Positions 9,062-17,538 of a stretch of DNA of 64,000 bases are shown here, piece after piece. A program made the position numbers and the translations under genes. Numbering within the stretch: the stretch's first letter is position 1; each line of letters begins with the position of its first letter. The notes under the pieces were generated by a model. That model was not told the DNA's origin, did no database searches, and saw only the letters and a list, made by a program, of their open reading frames with translations. The stretch is from Candidatus Saccharimonadota bacterium (GTDB lineage Bacteria > Patescibacteriota > Saccharimonadia > Saccharimonadales > Saccharimonadaceae), in NCBI GenBank assembly GCA_017545525.1, contig JAFWMT010000004.1:43412-107411 (forward strand), in the 5' to 3' direction.

Positions 9062-10035
9062 CACTTTTTTCACACTTTCTTACAAAAATCAACCAAATTA
9101 CGCCCCTAGAACATAATTTTACAGAGGTGTTAGACACTATTGCGGTTAAGCCTAAAACATTGTATTTTTATGGAAAATTACCAGAAAATGTGTCAAAAAC
9201 GGAAGGAGCACAGAATAAAGGAGAACATAAAAATTGTAATAAATCAAGCGAAAAAACCCGAACAGAGCGTCCGAAAACTGTTGCAATTGTCGGTTCTCGC
9301 CATAATACCAGATACGGCGAAGAAATTGCTTATCAACTTGCCTTTACGCTTGCGAAAAAAGGAGTAGTTATCATTTCCGGCCTCGCCTACGGTATAGATA
9401 GCATTGCTCATGAAGGCTGCCTTGACGCCGATGGGCTTACTGTCGCTGTGCTCGGTACCCCTATTGACGAAATCTATCCTAGGACTCATAAGCCTCTCGC
9501 CTGTCAGATTATTAAACATAACGGAGCAATCCTCTCCGAATACGCCCCTGGCGCTAAAATTACTCCTAAATGGACCTTTTTAGAACGCAACCGCCTTATT
9601 TCTGGTCTTTCAGATATTGTTGTCGTAGTTGAGGCGGCCGAAAGATCCGGTTCTCTTAACACCGCTGCCCATGCCCTCGCACAGGGTAAAGAAGTTTTTG
9701 CTGTTCCAGGTAACATTACTAATCCCTATTCTCAAGGCTGCAATAAACTCATCAAACAGGGCGCAAATCCCTATACCGAGCCAGATGACATTTTAAGATT
9801 ACTCTTCCCTGATGATTATCTAAAAAATCGCCAAAAACCAGATCAGATGTTACTCTTTGGTGATAGCGAAGAAGAAACGAAAATTTTAAGAGCTATCGCT
9901 GATGGCCTACGAAACGGAGAAGATATCGTCGAAAAACTAGGGATATCAATCGGAACCTTTAACGAAACTATTACTATTCTCGAGATAAAATCCAGAGTTC
10001 GCTCGCTCGGGGCGAATAACTGGGCTCTGGCGTAA
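9055..10035 (+). CDS. dprA: DprA/Smf, DNA processing protein
   Basis: 326 residues. DprA protects incoming single-stranded DNA and loads RecA during natural transformation. The Rossmann core (about 75-260) shows AIVGSRHNTRYGEE, SGLAYGIDSIAHEG, GTPIDEIYPRTH and the GSLNTAAHALAQGKEVFAVPG signature. A winged-helix-like C-terminal domain of about 60 residues follows. A CAGGAG Shine-Dalgarno lies 7 bases before the ATG. The gene ends only two bases from the convergent pth. No other competence gene is in the window. Confidence 0.93.
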   Translation: MSTLFSHFLTKINQITPLEHNFTEVLDTIAVKPKTLYFYGKLPENVSKTEGAQNKGEHKNCNKSSEKTRTERPKTVAIVGSRHNTRYGEEIAYQLAFTLAKKGVVIISGLAYGIDSIAHEGCLDADGLTVAVLGTPIDEIYPRTHKPLACQIIKHNGAILSEYAPGAKITPKWTFLERNRLISGLSDIVVVVEAAERSGSLNTAAHALAQGKEVFAVPGNITNPYSQGCNKLIKQGANPYTEPDDILRLLFPDDYLKNRQKPDQMLLFGDSEEETKILRAIADGLRNGEDIVEKLGISIGTFNETITILEIKSRVRSLGANNWALA

Positions 10036-10037
10036 AA

Positions 10038-10556
10038 TTAGATGGTCTCTTCAATTTTTTCGGTAATTTCCGCCAATATCTCGGGTAATTTCGCCTTTTC
10101 TTCAGGAGTGAATTTCGATAGTACAAAATCTATATCGCCCATCTTCAGCCTCAATTCATCATTCCCTGTCCCTACTCTTATCCGCGGATACTCTGATGTT
10201 CCTAACATACTATCAATCGATTTTAACCCGTTATTTCCTCCTGCCGCCCCAGAAGCACGAAACCTAATTTTTCCAAATTCCAAATCAAAATTATCACAAA
10301 TTACTAAAATATCAGAGGCAGGAATCTTGTAATACCTCATAAATTCAGCCACTACTCGCCCTGTATCATTGTAGTATTCTTGCGGCTTAATGTAAAAAAC
10401 GTCATCTTTTCTGCCCCAAATTGCTCCAAATTTCAGTTTTTCGTTCCATTCCAGTTTTTTTACCTTAAAAAAGTAATCCAACGCTAAAAACCCGACGTTG
10501 TGCCTCGTAAAGTTATATTGATTCCCAGGATTCCCTAATCCTACTATTAATTTCAT
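10038..10556 (-). CDS. pth: Peptidyl-tRNA hydrolase
   Basis: 172 residues from the ATG that opens MKLIVGLGNPG. Pth cleaves peptidyl-tRNAs released from stalled ribosomes. The Asn of GLGNPG and the catalytic His in TRHNVGF are present, and CDNFDLEFGKIRFR matches the family. Two positions differ from the usual consensus: the GGHNGLKS motif reads GGNNGLKS (His to Asn), and the usual YMNxSG reads YYNDTG. TATAAT lies 7 bases before this ATG with no Shine-Dalgarno, so upstream in-frame ATGs were rejected. Confidence 0.9.
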   Translation of the reverse strand: MKLIVGLGNPGNQYNFTRHNVGFLALDYFFKVKKLEWNEKLKFGAIWGRKDDVFYIKPQEYYNDTGRVVAEFMRYYKIPASDILVICDNFDLEFGKIRFRASGAAGGNNGLKSIDSMLGTSEYPRIRVGTGNDELRLKMGDIDFVLSKFTPEEKAKLPEILAEITEKIEETI

Positions 10557-10571
10557 ATCTGTAATTATACC

Positions 10572-10603
10572 ATAAAAATGCCCCGCATAAAAGCGGGGCA
10601 AAA
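10572..10603 (-). terminator. Terminator after the PIN-PhoH gene
   Basis: Stem GCCCCGC/GCGGGGC (10580-10599) followed by ATTTTTA on the minus strand. It also lies just upstream of the pth -10. Confidence 0.7.
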
Positions 10604-10612
10604 GGTGGGAGT

Positions 10613-12232
10613 TTACGGCCTACGCCGGTTTTCTTGCTGACGCTTAGCAATCATTTTTACTAACGGATGTCTTACGACCTCTTCATCAGTAAAACAAACC
10701 TGTGCGACCATTGGATCATCATATAGCAATCTCGATGCATACACCAGCCCATTATTCGTTTCGTCTAAATAAGGGGCATGAATCTGATGAATATCGCCGG
10801 TCAGCACGATTTTTCCGTCTAGACCAATACGTTTAATCAGTGTGTCTGCCTGGGAGATGTTTTGATCCTGGAATTCGTCATAAATGGCGAGTTCATAGGC
10901 AAAATCACGTCCACGAGCTTTGTCAATCGGGATACTTGAGAACCAATTGCTCCAGATTAAATTAACTACATCTTTCAGTTTTTCCTTAATTGACCGTTTA
11001 CCATTACACGAATCAGTAATCGGATTGCCCTTAGAATCGTAGGTACATTTGCCGTTGGTTCCATATCTGTGCAAATTCTCTAACTCTTTCCTGAACGTAC
11101 AGTCTTCTTGGAGTAGATAATTACGCAGAGCGTTTTTAAGCGGCTGCACATCTGGATCCATTTTTTCGTCCAAATCTCCAGGCAGAGCCCCGATATCATT
11201 ACGGGTTTCGCACGGCACCGCCGTCACGCCAATAAATTTGCCTTCCTTACAAGCATTGTAGCCATAGATTGTTGCCATATAGGTTTTACCAGAACCAGCC
11301 GGACCAGTGCAGATTACCGCCGAAATATCCGGATCCATCAAAGCCTCGGCATAAATTGCTTGCCCAGCAGTCTTAATGCATCCAGGAAAATTCGGAGCAT
11401 ATCGTAGTGCTACAATCGCATCTTCATCTCGGTCATAGCGCCCAATATGACAAAATTCCGGATTTTCTAACGGGTTGAATAAGATTGGGTAGTCCTCTTC
11501 TCTCGCCAGGTTCATCACAATGAATTCGTTGGCAGCTAACTCCGGTTCCATCGGCATAAACTCTTTAAAAGTTACGTAATCTAACCGGTGTTCGTAATAG
11601 AACTCGTCAAACAACTTTTTCGGAACAGTAAGGTCTCGTCTGCCGGTGTAAGGCTTGGGATATTTATAGCCGTAACGGCTAGTTTTAATCCCCCGTTCTC
11701 TTGCCCGGACCGCTAGACCATTATCGTTCGTCAGCAATGTAACATTTCGTGCCTCTTTACTAATAAAGACACCGCCACTTTTGCTCAGAAATTCATCAAT
11801 GGTATAACCGCTTTCATGCATCATCACTGTTAGAGTAGCTAAGATAATTTGTCCGTCCATATCATTTTCCGAAGGGCTAAAAGCTAATTTACTCTTAAAA
11901 TCTTTATGAACTGGCAAAATCGAAATTAGCTGATCGGTAGATGGAACTTCGACCGACGCTTCTAAATTATAGGTTTGCGTAATTGAATAAACCTCTCCTT
12001 CAACTAACTCCCTTAACCGTCTCAGGATGACTCGTGCCGCTTTACCACGGTCAGATTTCTCCTTTTTGAAGCTTGACAACTCCCTTACGACTGCTGTCGG
12101 AATCACAAGATGTGCTCCACATAAATCGATGGTTGGTTCTTCTGGTTGCATTACTCCAGTGCCAGGTATGATATCGACATAATCGACCAATACATTAGTA
12201 TCCACTACGAAAATAGGTCGCTTTTCTGGCAT
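10613..12232 (-). CDS. PIN-PhoH fusion protein (PhoH2/YlaK type)
   Basis: 539 residues. The N-terminal PIN nuclease domain (about 1-150) starts FVVDTNVLVDY and keeps acidic positions later (LLTNDNGLAVRARERG). The C-terminal PhoH ATPase has Walker A GPAGSGKT at about 310 and a Walker B-like AIYDEFQDQN at about 450, then LTGDIHQIHAPY. In characterised PhoH2 proteins this combination is an RNA helicase/ribonuclease. An AGGAGG Shine-Dalgarno overlaps the ATG at 12238 but sits 7 bases before the ATG at 12232, so the latter was chosen. Confidence 0.9.
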   Translation of the reverse strand: MPEKRPIFVVDTNVLVDYVDIIPGTGVMQPEEPTIDLCGAHLVIPTAVVRELSSFKKEKSDRGKAARVILRRLRELVEGEVYSITQTYNLEASVEVPSTDQLISILPVHKDFKSKLAFSPSENDMDGQIILATLTVMMHESGYTIDEFLSKSGGVFISKEARNVTLLTNDNGLAVRARERGIKTSRYGYKYPKPYTGRRDLTVPKKLFDEFYYEHRLDYVTFKEFMPMEPELAANEFIVMNLAREEDYPILFNPLENPEFCHIGRYDRDEDAIVALRYAPNFPGCIKTAGQAIYAEALMDPDISAVICTGPAGSGKTYMATIYGYNACKEGKFIGVTAVPCETRNDIGALPGDLDEKMDPDVQPLKNALRNYLLQEDCTFRKELENLHRYGTNGKCTYDSKGNPITDSCNGKRSIKEKLKDVVNLIWSNWFSSIPIDKARGRDFAYELAIYDEFQDQNISQADTLIKRIGLDGKIVLTGDIHQIHAPYLDETNNGLVYASRLLYDDPMVAQVCFTDEEVVRHPLVKMIAKRQQENRRRP

Positions 12233-12268
12233 CTTCATCCCTCCTTTTTAATGTGCGTAATGTTCTAG

Positions 12269-12296
12269 CAAAAAGAGCCAGTTAAAAACTCGCTCC
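12269..12296 (-). terminator. Terminator after der
   Basis: Imperfect stem GAGCGAGTT/AACTGGCTC (12275-12295) followed by TTTTTG on the minus strand. Confidence 0.55.
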
Positions 12297-12321
12297 CACC
12301 TTCTTTCCATTTTAGCACAAA

Positions 12322-13686
12322 TTATTGGTTTTTGTCATTTCTAAACGAGAACATAATTGGTGTCCCGACAAACGGGTATTTCTCTCTGATTTTTCGTTCC
12401 AAAAACCGTTTCCACGACCAATGCAAAAGTTCCATTTCGCGCCCATGTACAACAAGCCAGGGCGGACAAACATCGGTCTGAACAATATATTTCGGCTTCG
12501 GCCGGGTATTTTTTAATCCCGCCGGCGGATGCGAAACAATTGCCTCATTTAAAATCTTATTTAGTTCTGAAGTTTTAATTTCCAAATGTCGGTTTTCATT
12601 AATTTCCGTTGCTAGCTCAAATAATTTTGTCACATTTTTCCCAGTTTCCGAACTAGTAACTAATACTGGTGCATATGGAATAAAATCAAAATCTTGTTCA
12701 AGGTTATCAAGGATAGCGTCAACATCATCAACTAAATCGATTTTTGTCACTACTACGACAATTCCCTTCCCCGCTTCGACAATTTGCCCCGCCAGTGATT
12801 GGTCTAATTTACTATGCGGTTCGGTCGAATCAACCAAAAGCGCACAAACATCCGCTTCTTCGATCGCTGCCAAACTCCGAATCGCCGAGAATTTTTCAAT
12901 CCCCACTTCCCTTTTCCCAGGCTTTCTCAACCCAGCTGTGTCTAAAATTTCAACTTCGTTCCCTTTATATTTTATTCTAACTCGATTTACATCCCTAGTC
13001 GTCCCCTGTTTCGAACTCACAATCGCCTGTTGCTTTTTTGCCAACGTATTAAACAACGACGATTTCCCAACATTCGGCCGCCCAATCAACGCAACTTTAA
13101 GAGGAGTTTGGGAATCCTCCTCTCGAGGGCTTACGGAGGTTACGACCGAGTATGAGGGCGCTTCGCCCGTGACGACGGGCCGAAGCGACCCGTCCCGAGA
13201 GAGGACGGATTCCAACCTCCTTACTAAATTCGCGATGCCTTGTCCGGTAGTCGCCGAAACCCGAAATGTCTCGTTTTCTTTGATACCTAATCTTAAAAAT
13301 TCGTTATTATCTAGAGATTCTCCTAAATCTGTCTTATTTAAGACTAAAAAGACCGGTTTTCGCGACTTTAAGGCTTTTTTCGCAATCTCTTTATCCCGAA
13401 AATCCGGATATTTCGCCGAATCTAATACCACTAAAATCATGTCTGCCGAAGAAATCGCATCCTCAATCTGATTTTGAATCGAAGCCTCGAAATCATCTGT
13501 CGGGTCCTTTAACCCTGCTGTATCAACTAAGATGAACTGATTATCGATCGTCGCTACTACATTATCTCTAGTTGTTCCCTCTTCACGCGCTACAATCGCA
13601 ATATTTTTACGCGCCATCCGATTTAAAATGCTTGATTTTCCAGCATTTGTCTGTCCAATTAGAGCTACAATCGGTAAACGTTTCAT
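12322..13686 (-). CDS. der: GTPase Der (EngA), double-GTPase ribosome assembly factor
   Basis: 454 residues, with two G domains and a KH-like C-terminus. Der acts in 50S subunit maturation. First domain: P-loop GQTNAGKS (10-17), DTAGL, NKTD. Second domain: GRPNVGKS (about 201-208), DTAGL, TKID. The C-terminus has PPWLVVHG and GTPIMFSFR. The linker between G domains (about 156-195) is encoded by a GC-rich imperfect palindrome at 13102-13220. TATGAT lies 6 bases before the ATG with no Shine-Dalgarno, suggesting a leaderless mRNA. Confidence 0.95.
   Translation of the reverse strand: MKRLPIVALIGQTNAGKSSILNRMARKNIAIVAREEGTTRDNVVATIDNQFILVDTAGLKDPTDDFEASIQNQIEDAISSADMILVVLDSAKYPDFRDKEIAKKALKSRKPVFLVLNKTDLGESLDNNEFLRLGIKENETFRVSATTGQGIANLVRRLESVLSRDGSLRPVVTGEAPSYSVVTSVSPREEDSQTPLKVALIGRPNVGKSSLFNTLAKKQQAIVSSKQGTTRDVNRVRIKYKGNEVEILDTAGLRKPGKREVGIEKFSAIRSLAAIEEADVCALLVDSTEPHSKLDQSLAGQIVEAGKGIVVVVTKIDLVDDVDAILDNLEQDFDFIPYAPVLVTSSETGKNVTKLFELATEINENRHLEIKTSELNKILNEAIVSHPPAGLKNTRPKPKYIVQTDVCPPWLVVHGREMELLHWSWKRFLERKIREKYPFVGTPIMFSFRNDKNQ
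13102..13220. repeat. Palindromic element within der
   Basis: Outer arms around GGAATCC-TCCTCT (13111-13122) and AGAGGA-CGGATTCC (13200-13213) are complementary with small gaps. The centre is GCTTCG-CCCGT-GACG-ACGGG-CCGAAGC at about 13160-13186. The ~119-nt palindrome stays in frame and encodes only the inter-domain linker. It is more GC-rich than the rest of the gene. Confidence 0.6.
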
Positions 13687-13704
13687 AAAATAATCATAAC
13701 AGAA

Positions 13705-13733
13705 TTGACTTTTTTCGTCAAGTATGGTATAAT
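13705..13733 (+). promoter_or_regulatory. Promoter plus 5'-end hairpin for the small paralogous pair
   Basis: TTGACT (13705-13710), 17-bp spacer, TATAAT (13728-13733) with TGG before it (extended -10). The predicted RNA begins with a perfect 8-bp hairpin TAAGATAC-GA-GTATCTTA at 13736-13753. Confidence 0.8.
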
Positions 13734-13784
13734 GATAAGATACGAGTATCTTACTGGCACATTAAAATATAAGGGGGTAAAAGA

Positions 13785-14231
13785 ATGATTGACGCATTTG
13801 CCGACTGGCTAAAGTCGATATTTGGCCGTCTCAGAGATGAGCAGTCTAAAGAGTTATCTCTCTTGATTCAGTCCTACCGGGCTGAATTAAGTAGATTCTA
13901 TGATCTAGAAGATGAGATAGAAGCCTTGCCGAAAGACGAAGCAACTGATAATGCTGTTGCGAGCATCAAATCGATGCTTGCATATACAGAGAAAACCTTT
14001 TTCGAGACTCGGAAAAGGACTGACCTCATTGATGAGAGGCAAGTATTGTATCGCAAAAGTGCGTTTGTGCTTGCCGAAGCCAATAAATTTCTTGAAAAGG
14101 TGATCTTTTTTAAGAATAACGAGATTGGCGTAAGAAAGAAAGAAATTGAAGAAGCTAGCCTGATTGCTAGCAATGCATTATGCACTTCAGAATTTTCTTT
14201 TCAAATCTTATTAGGGAAATATATAAAGTGA
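13785..14231 (+). CDS. Hypothetical protein, paralogue of the next gene
   Basis: 148 residues, mostly helical and charged, with no membrane segment. It shares with the following protein a region LYRKSAFVLAEANKFLEKVIFFK (partly aligned as LYR-S-A----ANxF--K--FFK) near its C-terminal third. AAGGGGGT upstream of the ATG serves as the Shine-Dalgarno, and the gene ends in TGA. The pair is co-directional with 15 bases between them and behaves as a two-gene operon from the promoter at 13705. Family not recognised. Confidence 0.65.
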   Translation: MIDAFADWLKSIFGRLRDEQSKELSLLIQSYRAELSRFYDLEDEIEALPKDEATDNAVASIKSMLAYTEKTFFETRKRTDLIDERQVLYRKSAFVLAEANKFLEKVIFFKNNEIGVRKKEIEEASLIASNALCTSEFSFQILLGKYIK

Positions 14232-14246
14232 TTAGGGAGGGACGTT

Positions 14247-14663
14247 ATGCCGGTATTCAACATTTTCACAAAAGAAAAAAAGAGGCAGCAAGAAATGTTG
14301 TCAATCGCAAAGCTCTCGTATAAAAACGAGCGTCGAAAGTTTTTGGAACTTGAGAAAAAATATCATATTTCAGATTCTGAAAACGACATCGTAGGTTGCC
14401 TAGTTAGCACCATCAACTTAATGGTTGACGATCTTCGCCTAGCACTTCGAGCTAAATTATCACTCGAAGAAGAGGCGACGTTGTATAGGAGTAGTGCTTC
14501 AACCATATCGAAAGCAAACTCCTTCATGAATAAATTTCTTGTTTTTAAGAAAATCGGAAAACGAGAGTTTGAAGAAGCTAAGGCAATCGAAGACGCCGCT
14601 TTCTATAAAGCGAGCGAGTTTAGCAAGCTCTTTGCCAACGCATCCAGCGTAAAAACTCTATAA
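14247..14663 (+). CDS. Hypothetical protein, paralogue of the previous gene
   Basis: 138 residues, helical and charged, without membrane segments. It aligns with the upstream protein through LYRSSASTISKANSFMNKF (second half) and a comparable central helix. AGGGAGG lies 6 bases before the ATG. A terminator follows directly. The two genes probably arose by tandem duplication. No function can be assigned. Confidence 0.65.
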   Translation: MPVFNIFTKEKKRQQEMLSIAKLSYKNERRKFLELEKKYHISDSENDIVGCLVSTINLMVDDLRLALRAKLSLEEEATLYRSSASTISKANSFMNKFLVFKKIGKREFEEAKAIEDAAFYKASEFSKLFANASSVKTL

Positions 14664-14686
14664 CTGGGCCAAAAGCCCAGTTTTTT
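14663..14686 (+). terminator. Terminator of the small-gene pair
   Basis: Stem ACTGGGC/GCCCAGT with loop CAAAA, then TTTTTT. Confidence 0.85.
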
Positions 14687-14713
14687 CATATTTCACCTTG
14701 ATATTAATAAAAT

Positions 14714-14751
14714 GAAACAAAAACAAGCCATAAATGGCTTCTTTTTATTTC
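14714..14751. terminator. Long palindromic terminator-like hairpin
   Basis: Arms GAAACAAAAACAAGCCAT (14714-14731) and ATGGCTTCTTTTTATTTC (14734-14751). A GC core is extended by A and T tracts, so it could work in either direction. Confidence 0.6.
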
Positions 14752-14763
14752 TATGGTTATCTC

Positions 14764-14886
14764 GGCGGGATAAGACTTTTGCTAAAGCAAAAGTCTCTCC
14801 TTCTGCGTCATTCGGTATTAGAATAATAAATTATTCTAATACCTCATTTCCTTGAAGTAGCGAACCCTCCGGGTTCGTCCCCCGCC
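14764..14886. repeat. Cloverleaf-shaped palindromic element beside tRNA-Glu
   Basis: Closing stem GGCGGGA (14764-14770) with TCCCCCGCC (14878-14886) encloses three perfect hairpins: GACTTTTGC/GCAAAAGTC (14774-14795), a 14-bp stem starting GGTATTAG (14814-14827 with 14830-14843), and CGAACCC/GGGTTCG (14861-14877). The left boundary (TCTCGGCGGGAT) equals the reverse complement of the tRNA-Glu 3' end at 14941. The right boundary (GGGTTCG...CCCGCC) resembles a tRNA T-arm and acceptor. No gene is visible. It may be a tRNA-derived or mobile element. Confidence 0.6.
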
Positions 14887-14893
14887 AAAATAT

Positions 14894-14936
14894 CAGAATT
14901 AAAAATGAATCCTAAAAGGATTCTTTTTTAATTCTG
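14894..14936. terminator. Long palindromic terminator after tRNA-Glu
   Basis: A roughly 20-bp stem around GAATCC-TAAA-AGGATTC flanked by complementary A and T tracts. It lies directly downstream of the tRNA-Glu CCA end on the minus strand. Confidence 0.7.
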
Positions 14937-15011
14937 GTGATCTCGGCGGGATTCGAACCCGCGATTGCCTGGATGAGAACCAGGAGTCCTGGACCGCTAG
15001 ACGACGAGACC
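14935..15011 (-). tRNA. tRNA-Glu(CTC)
   Basis: Minus strand. Acceptor GGTCTCG pairs with CGAGATC (one G-U), discriminator A, and CCA is encoded. Anticodon stem CCTGG/CCAGG with loop TTCTCAT gives anticodon CTC (Glu, GAG codons). T-arm GCGGG-TTCGAAT-CCCGC is standard. Confidence 0.95.
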
Positions 15012-15036
15012 AGCTACATAAAACTCTATACTAAAG

Positions 15037-15097
15037 TGCGGACCCAAGGGGGGTTAGGTCCGCATCTTCATTATATCAAATCGGACCTAAAAGTCAA
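15037..15097 (-). promoter_or_regulatory. tRNA-Glu promoter with 5'-leader hairpin
   Basis: TTGACT (15092-15097), 16-bp spacer, TATAAT (15070-15075) on the minus strand. The precursor would begin with hairpin TGCGGACC/GGTCCGCA (15037-15064), some 25 bases before the mature 5' end. The promoter overlaps the 3' end of the DUF3048 gene. Confidence 0.7.
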
Positions 15098-16352
15098 CAC
15101 TACCGTAATTCGGTATCGCTGAAATAAACGTTTGTCCAGGTATTAGTTCAATTTCCGCACCCGAGTCATCCAAAAACTTAATTTGGTCATCTTTGGTGGC
15201 TTTATTCCAAGTTCCCTGCGCAACAGTTCCGTTCTGGAATACGTATGCCTTTCCCGAACCAGTTACCGTAATATCCTCATGATAATTATCTGACGCTCTG
15301 CGTTCCGAAACCACCATCGCTATGACGACTGACGGTGCCATCTGCACTAAATTACAAGTATCTTCCGGATTTTTTTCACCCAAATCATCCGTCGGACAAC
15401 TGTAAACTTCATGCGCCGCTCCAGATGCATAACTGCGCAGATAAGTATTAGAACCAGTATCGTAATTATAAGATACATTAAAGTTCGCTGATCCACCAAA
15501 TCTGAAATTAATTGCTGAAACGCTAGGATTTATTTCTGAAGTATTACCATTTGCCGGTTTAGTAATTGCTAATTTTTCAGCCGCAGTCTTGTCCACGCGC
15601 TCTTTCTTGGCTTCTTCTGGCGTCATGCGTTTAAAACCATTAATGTTGGAGGCATCATAACCTCTATCAATACTGAATTGTTTTAAGTATGCTGAAGTCG
15701 TAAATAGATTATTCCATAATCGCCCACTATAAGTCCCACGGTACATGTAGGCGTAACTCTCTGTCAAATCTTTGTATCCGCCTCTCGACACCGCCGCCAA
15801 TGCATCAGCCGAACCACCTGCATGTACAATCGTGCAATCAAATGGCGTATCCCATTCTAAGTAATAAATTCTCAGCGAACGGATTGGCCCAATCACTGCC
15901 GACGTAGGGTTTTGATAAATTGCTGCAAATCGCGTGATTCCCGCCTCCGCAATCGCTTCAAACACTACTCCTGCTTGGTTTAATCCTGCCTGCGGACGCG
16001 CTCCATCCGTTCCGTTCGGAGTCTGGATGCAAAACGCCGGCGCCGTTTTTAGTGAAGCATCTGCTAAAACTTCACCTGTCAATGAACTGTAAATTTCTTC
16101 TTTAGTTTCTTTAGATGGTATTTTCGGAAAAGTTAGAGCTTCTCTTTCTTCAGTCGGACTGAAAAAACTAAATAACAAACATCCTAACCCGCCAAGGAAA
16201 CATATTATTCCAAGAATTAAAAACATTAAATAACTTTTTTTATTCTTCACCTTTTTTGTATTCTTTATGCTAAAATTATCTTCTTTCGACGCTTCCGTAA
16301 ACGCTTTCGCTAAATCTTCGTTAGTAATATCTAATTTATTATTTTCGTTCAT
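15087..16352 (-). CDS. DUF3048-domain (YerB-like) membrane-anchored protein
   Basis: 421 residues. A cytoplasmic tail precedes one membrane helix (about 41-64), leaving a large outside domain. Family motifs: DGARPQAGLNQAGVVFEA, EAGITRFAAIYQ, IGPIRSLRIYYLEW and FDCTIVHAGGS, which match DUF3048. The biochemical function of the family is not established. YerB-type members are extracytoplasmic. A GGAG Shine-Dalgarno lies about 8 bases before the ATG, and TATAAT is about 22 bases upstream. It is divergent from the surface-protein gene at 16476. Confidence 0.85.
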   Translation of the reverse strand: MNENNKLDITNEDLAKAFTEASKEDNFSIKNTKKVKNKKSYLMFLILGIICFLGGLGCLLFSFFSPTEEREALTFPKIPSKETKEEIYSSLTGEVLADASLKTAPAFCIQTPNGTDGARPQAGLNQAGVVFEAIAEAGITRFAAIYQNPTSAVIGPIRSLRIYYLEWDTPFDCTIVHAGGSADALAAVSRGGYKDLTESYAYMYRGTYSGRLWNNLFTTSAYLKQFSIDRGYDASNINGFKRMTPEEAKKERVDKTAAEKLAITKPANGNTSEINPSVSAINFRFGGSANFNVSYNYDTGSNTYLRSYASGAAHEVYSCPTDDLGEKNPEDTCNLVQMAPSVVIAMVVSERRASDNYHEDITVTGSGKAYVFQNGTVAQGTWNKATKDDQIKFLDDSGAEIELIPGQTFISAIPNYGSVDF

Positions 16353-16422
16353 CTTTTAGCTCCACTTTTATTACATTATAACGAAAAACATAACTTTTTT
16401 CCACTTTTTTTGAAAAAAAGTG

Positions 16423-16451
16423 TTTACATATATTTTTTCCCATGCTAAAAT
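16423..16451 (+). promoter_or_regulatory. Promoter of the 16476 surface protein
   Basis: TTTACA (16423-16428), 17-bp spacer, TAAAAT (16446-16451). A 10-base element ATAAAGGTCA at 16459-16468, at the predicted 5' end, is repeated at 56756 upstream of another surface-protein gene. Confidence 0.65.
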
Positions 16452-16475
16452 CATAAGCATAAAGGTCATACAAAC

Positions 16476-17513
16476 ATGAAAGTTTTTCGGGGCAATACAA
16501 AAAGTGATATAAATTCAAAATATCAAAAACACAACCGAAGCTCACAAAAGAGAGCGCCACGGGTTTTTTGTATTATTGCTAGCCTATTAGCTGTGACGAG
16601 CCTATTCGCTCCTGATTTTCATAATGCTGCTGCCGATACAGCTAATACTACCTTTACAGTTAACGTAGTTGAGTCTCTTTCGGTTTCTGTTACTACTCCT
16701 ACTACTTGGGCAAGTGGGAACATCGGAGATTTCTTACGTAACCTCATCAATGTTAGCGTAACTACGAACAACCCAAATGGCTTTACCGCTTCTATGTATT
16801 CTCAAAGTTCTACTAGTCTTACTAATACTACGGATAATACGAAGACTTTGCCTACACTTGCCTCTTCGCGCACCTGTACTAACGCTGATTGTACTGCTTT
16901 CGATGCCAACCGCTGGGGCTATTCCTTAAACGATAGTTCTAACACTGGCACATACTATGCCATGAAGACATCTTCTAGCCCAATTACCTTAATCACTGGT
17001 GCTGCCGGTACTACTTCTGGTTCTCAAGATGTTTATTTCGGGGCTAGAGCCAACATCAACCAAGCTTCAGGTACCTATGTTGGCACAGTTATTATTAGCG
17101 TTGTTACTGGGACAATCAACTCCTCTTCGAATCCTGCTGTCCCGACCAACCCAGATAGTCCAAGCGACGACAACCCGAACGATGGTACCGCTACTTATAC
17201 CGGTAGTACTGGTACCGGTGCCACTAAAGGCGTAGGTAACTCTGGCTATACTGGTACAACAGTTTACACTACTACATCTACTAGCAGTGGTACAACTACC
17301 ACCACTACGGAAATCGGTGGCGGCGACGTCCGTTCTTCCTATGCTAGTCCAGCTGGCGTGACCGAAAAGACAGTCGCTAATATCAACAATAGTTCTTCCC
17401 TCGCAACTGGGCTTGCTACGACTGCCACAGTTGCTGCCGCTAGCGGTATCTTCTTCTTCATCGTTGCAAAACGTCGCGAAGACGATGAGGAAGACGAAGA
17501 AGAGGAAGAATAA
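16476..17513 (+). CDS. Secreted/surface protein with C-terminal membrane anchor and acidic tail
   Basis: 345 residues. A basic N-terminus and hydrophobic signal (about 28-52, ending near AAAD) lead to a Ser/Thr/Asn-rich beta domain beginning FTVNVVESLSVSVTTP. A low-complexity Thr/Gly/Ser linker follows, then a membrane helix (about 310-332) and the tail KRREDDEEDEEEEE. It has no LPXTG-like motif, so the anchor is probably the helix itself. The very acidic cytoplasmic end is unusual. Probably displayed on the cell surface. Function unknown. Confidence 0.7.
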   Translation: MKVFRGNTKSDINSKYQKHNRSSQKRAPRVFCIIASLLAVTSLFAPDFHNAAADTANTTFTVNVVESLSVSVTTPTTWASGNIGDFLRNLINVSVTTNNPNGFTASMYSQSSTSLTNTTDNTKTLPTLASSRTCTNADCTAFDANRWGYSLNDSSNTGTYYAMKTSSSPITLITGAAGTTSGSQDVYFGARANINQASGTYVGTVIISVVTGTINSSSNPAVPTNPDSPSDDNPNDGTATYTGSTGTGATKGVGNSGYTGTTVYTTTSTSSGTTTTTTEIGGGDVRSSYASPAGVTEKTVANINNSSSLATGLATTATVAAASGIFFFIVAKRREDDEEDEEEEE

Positions 17514-17538
17514 CCCGAAAATATGATATAATATATCT

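Noticed and set aside
14691..14935. A second functional tRNA beside tRNA-Glu
   Set aside because: The element has a cloverleaf outline but its arms are far too long and lack the conserved D- and T-loop bases.
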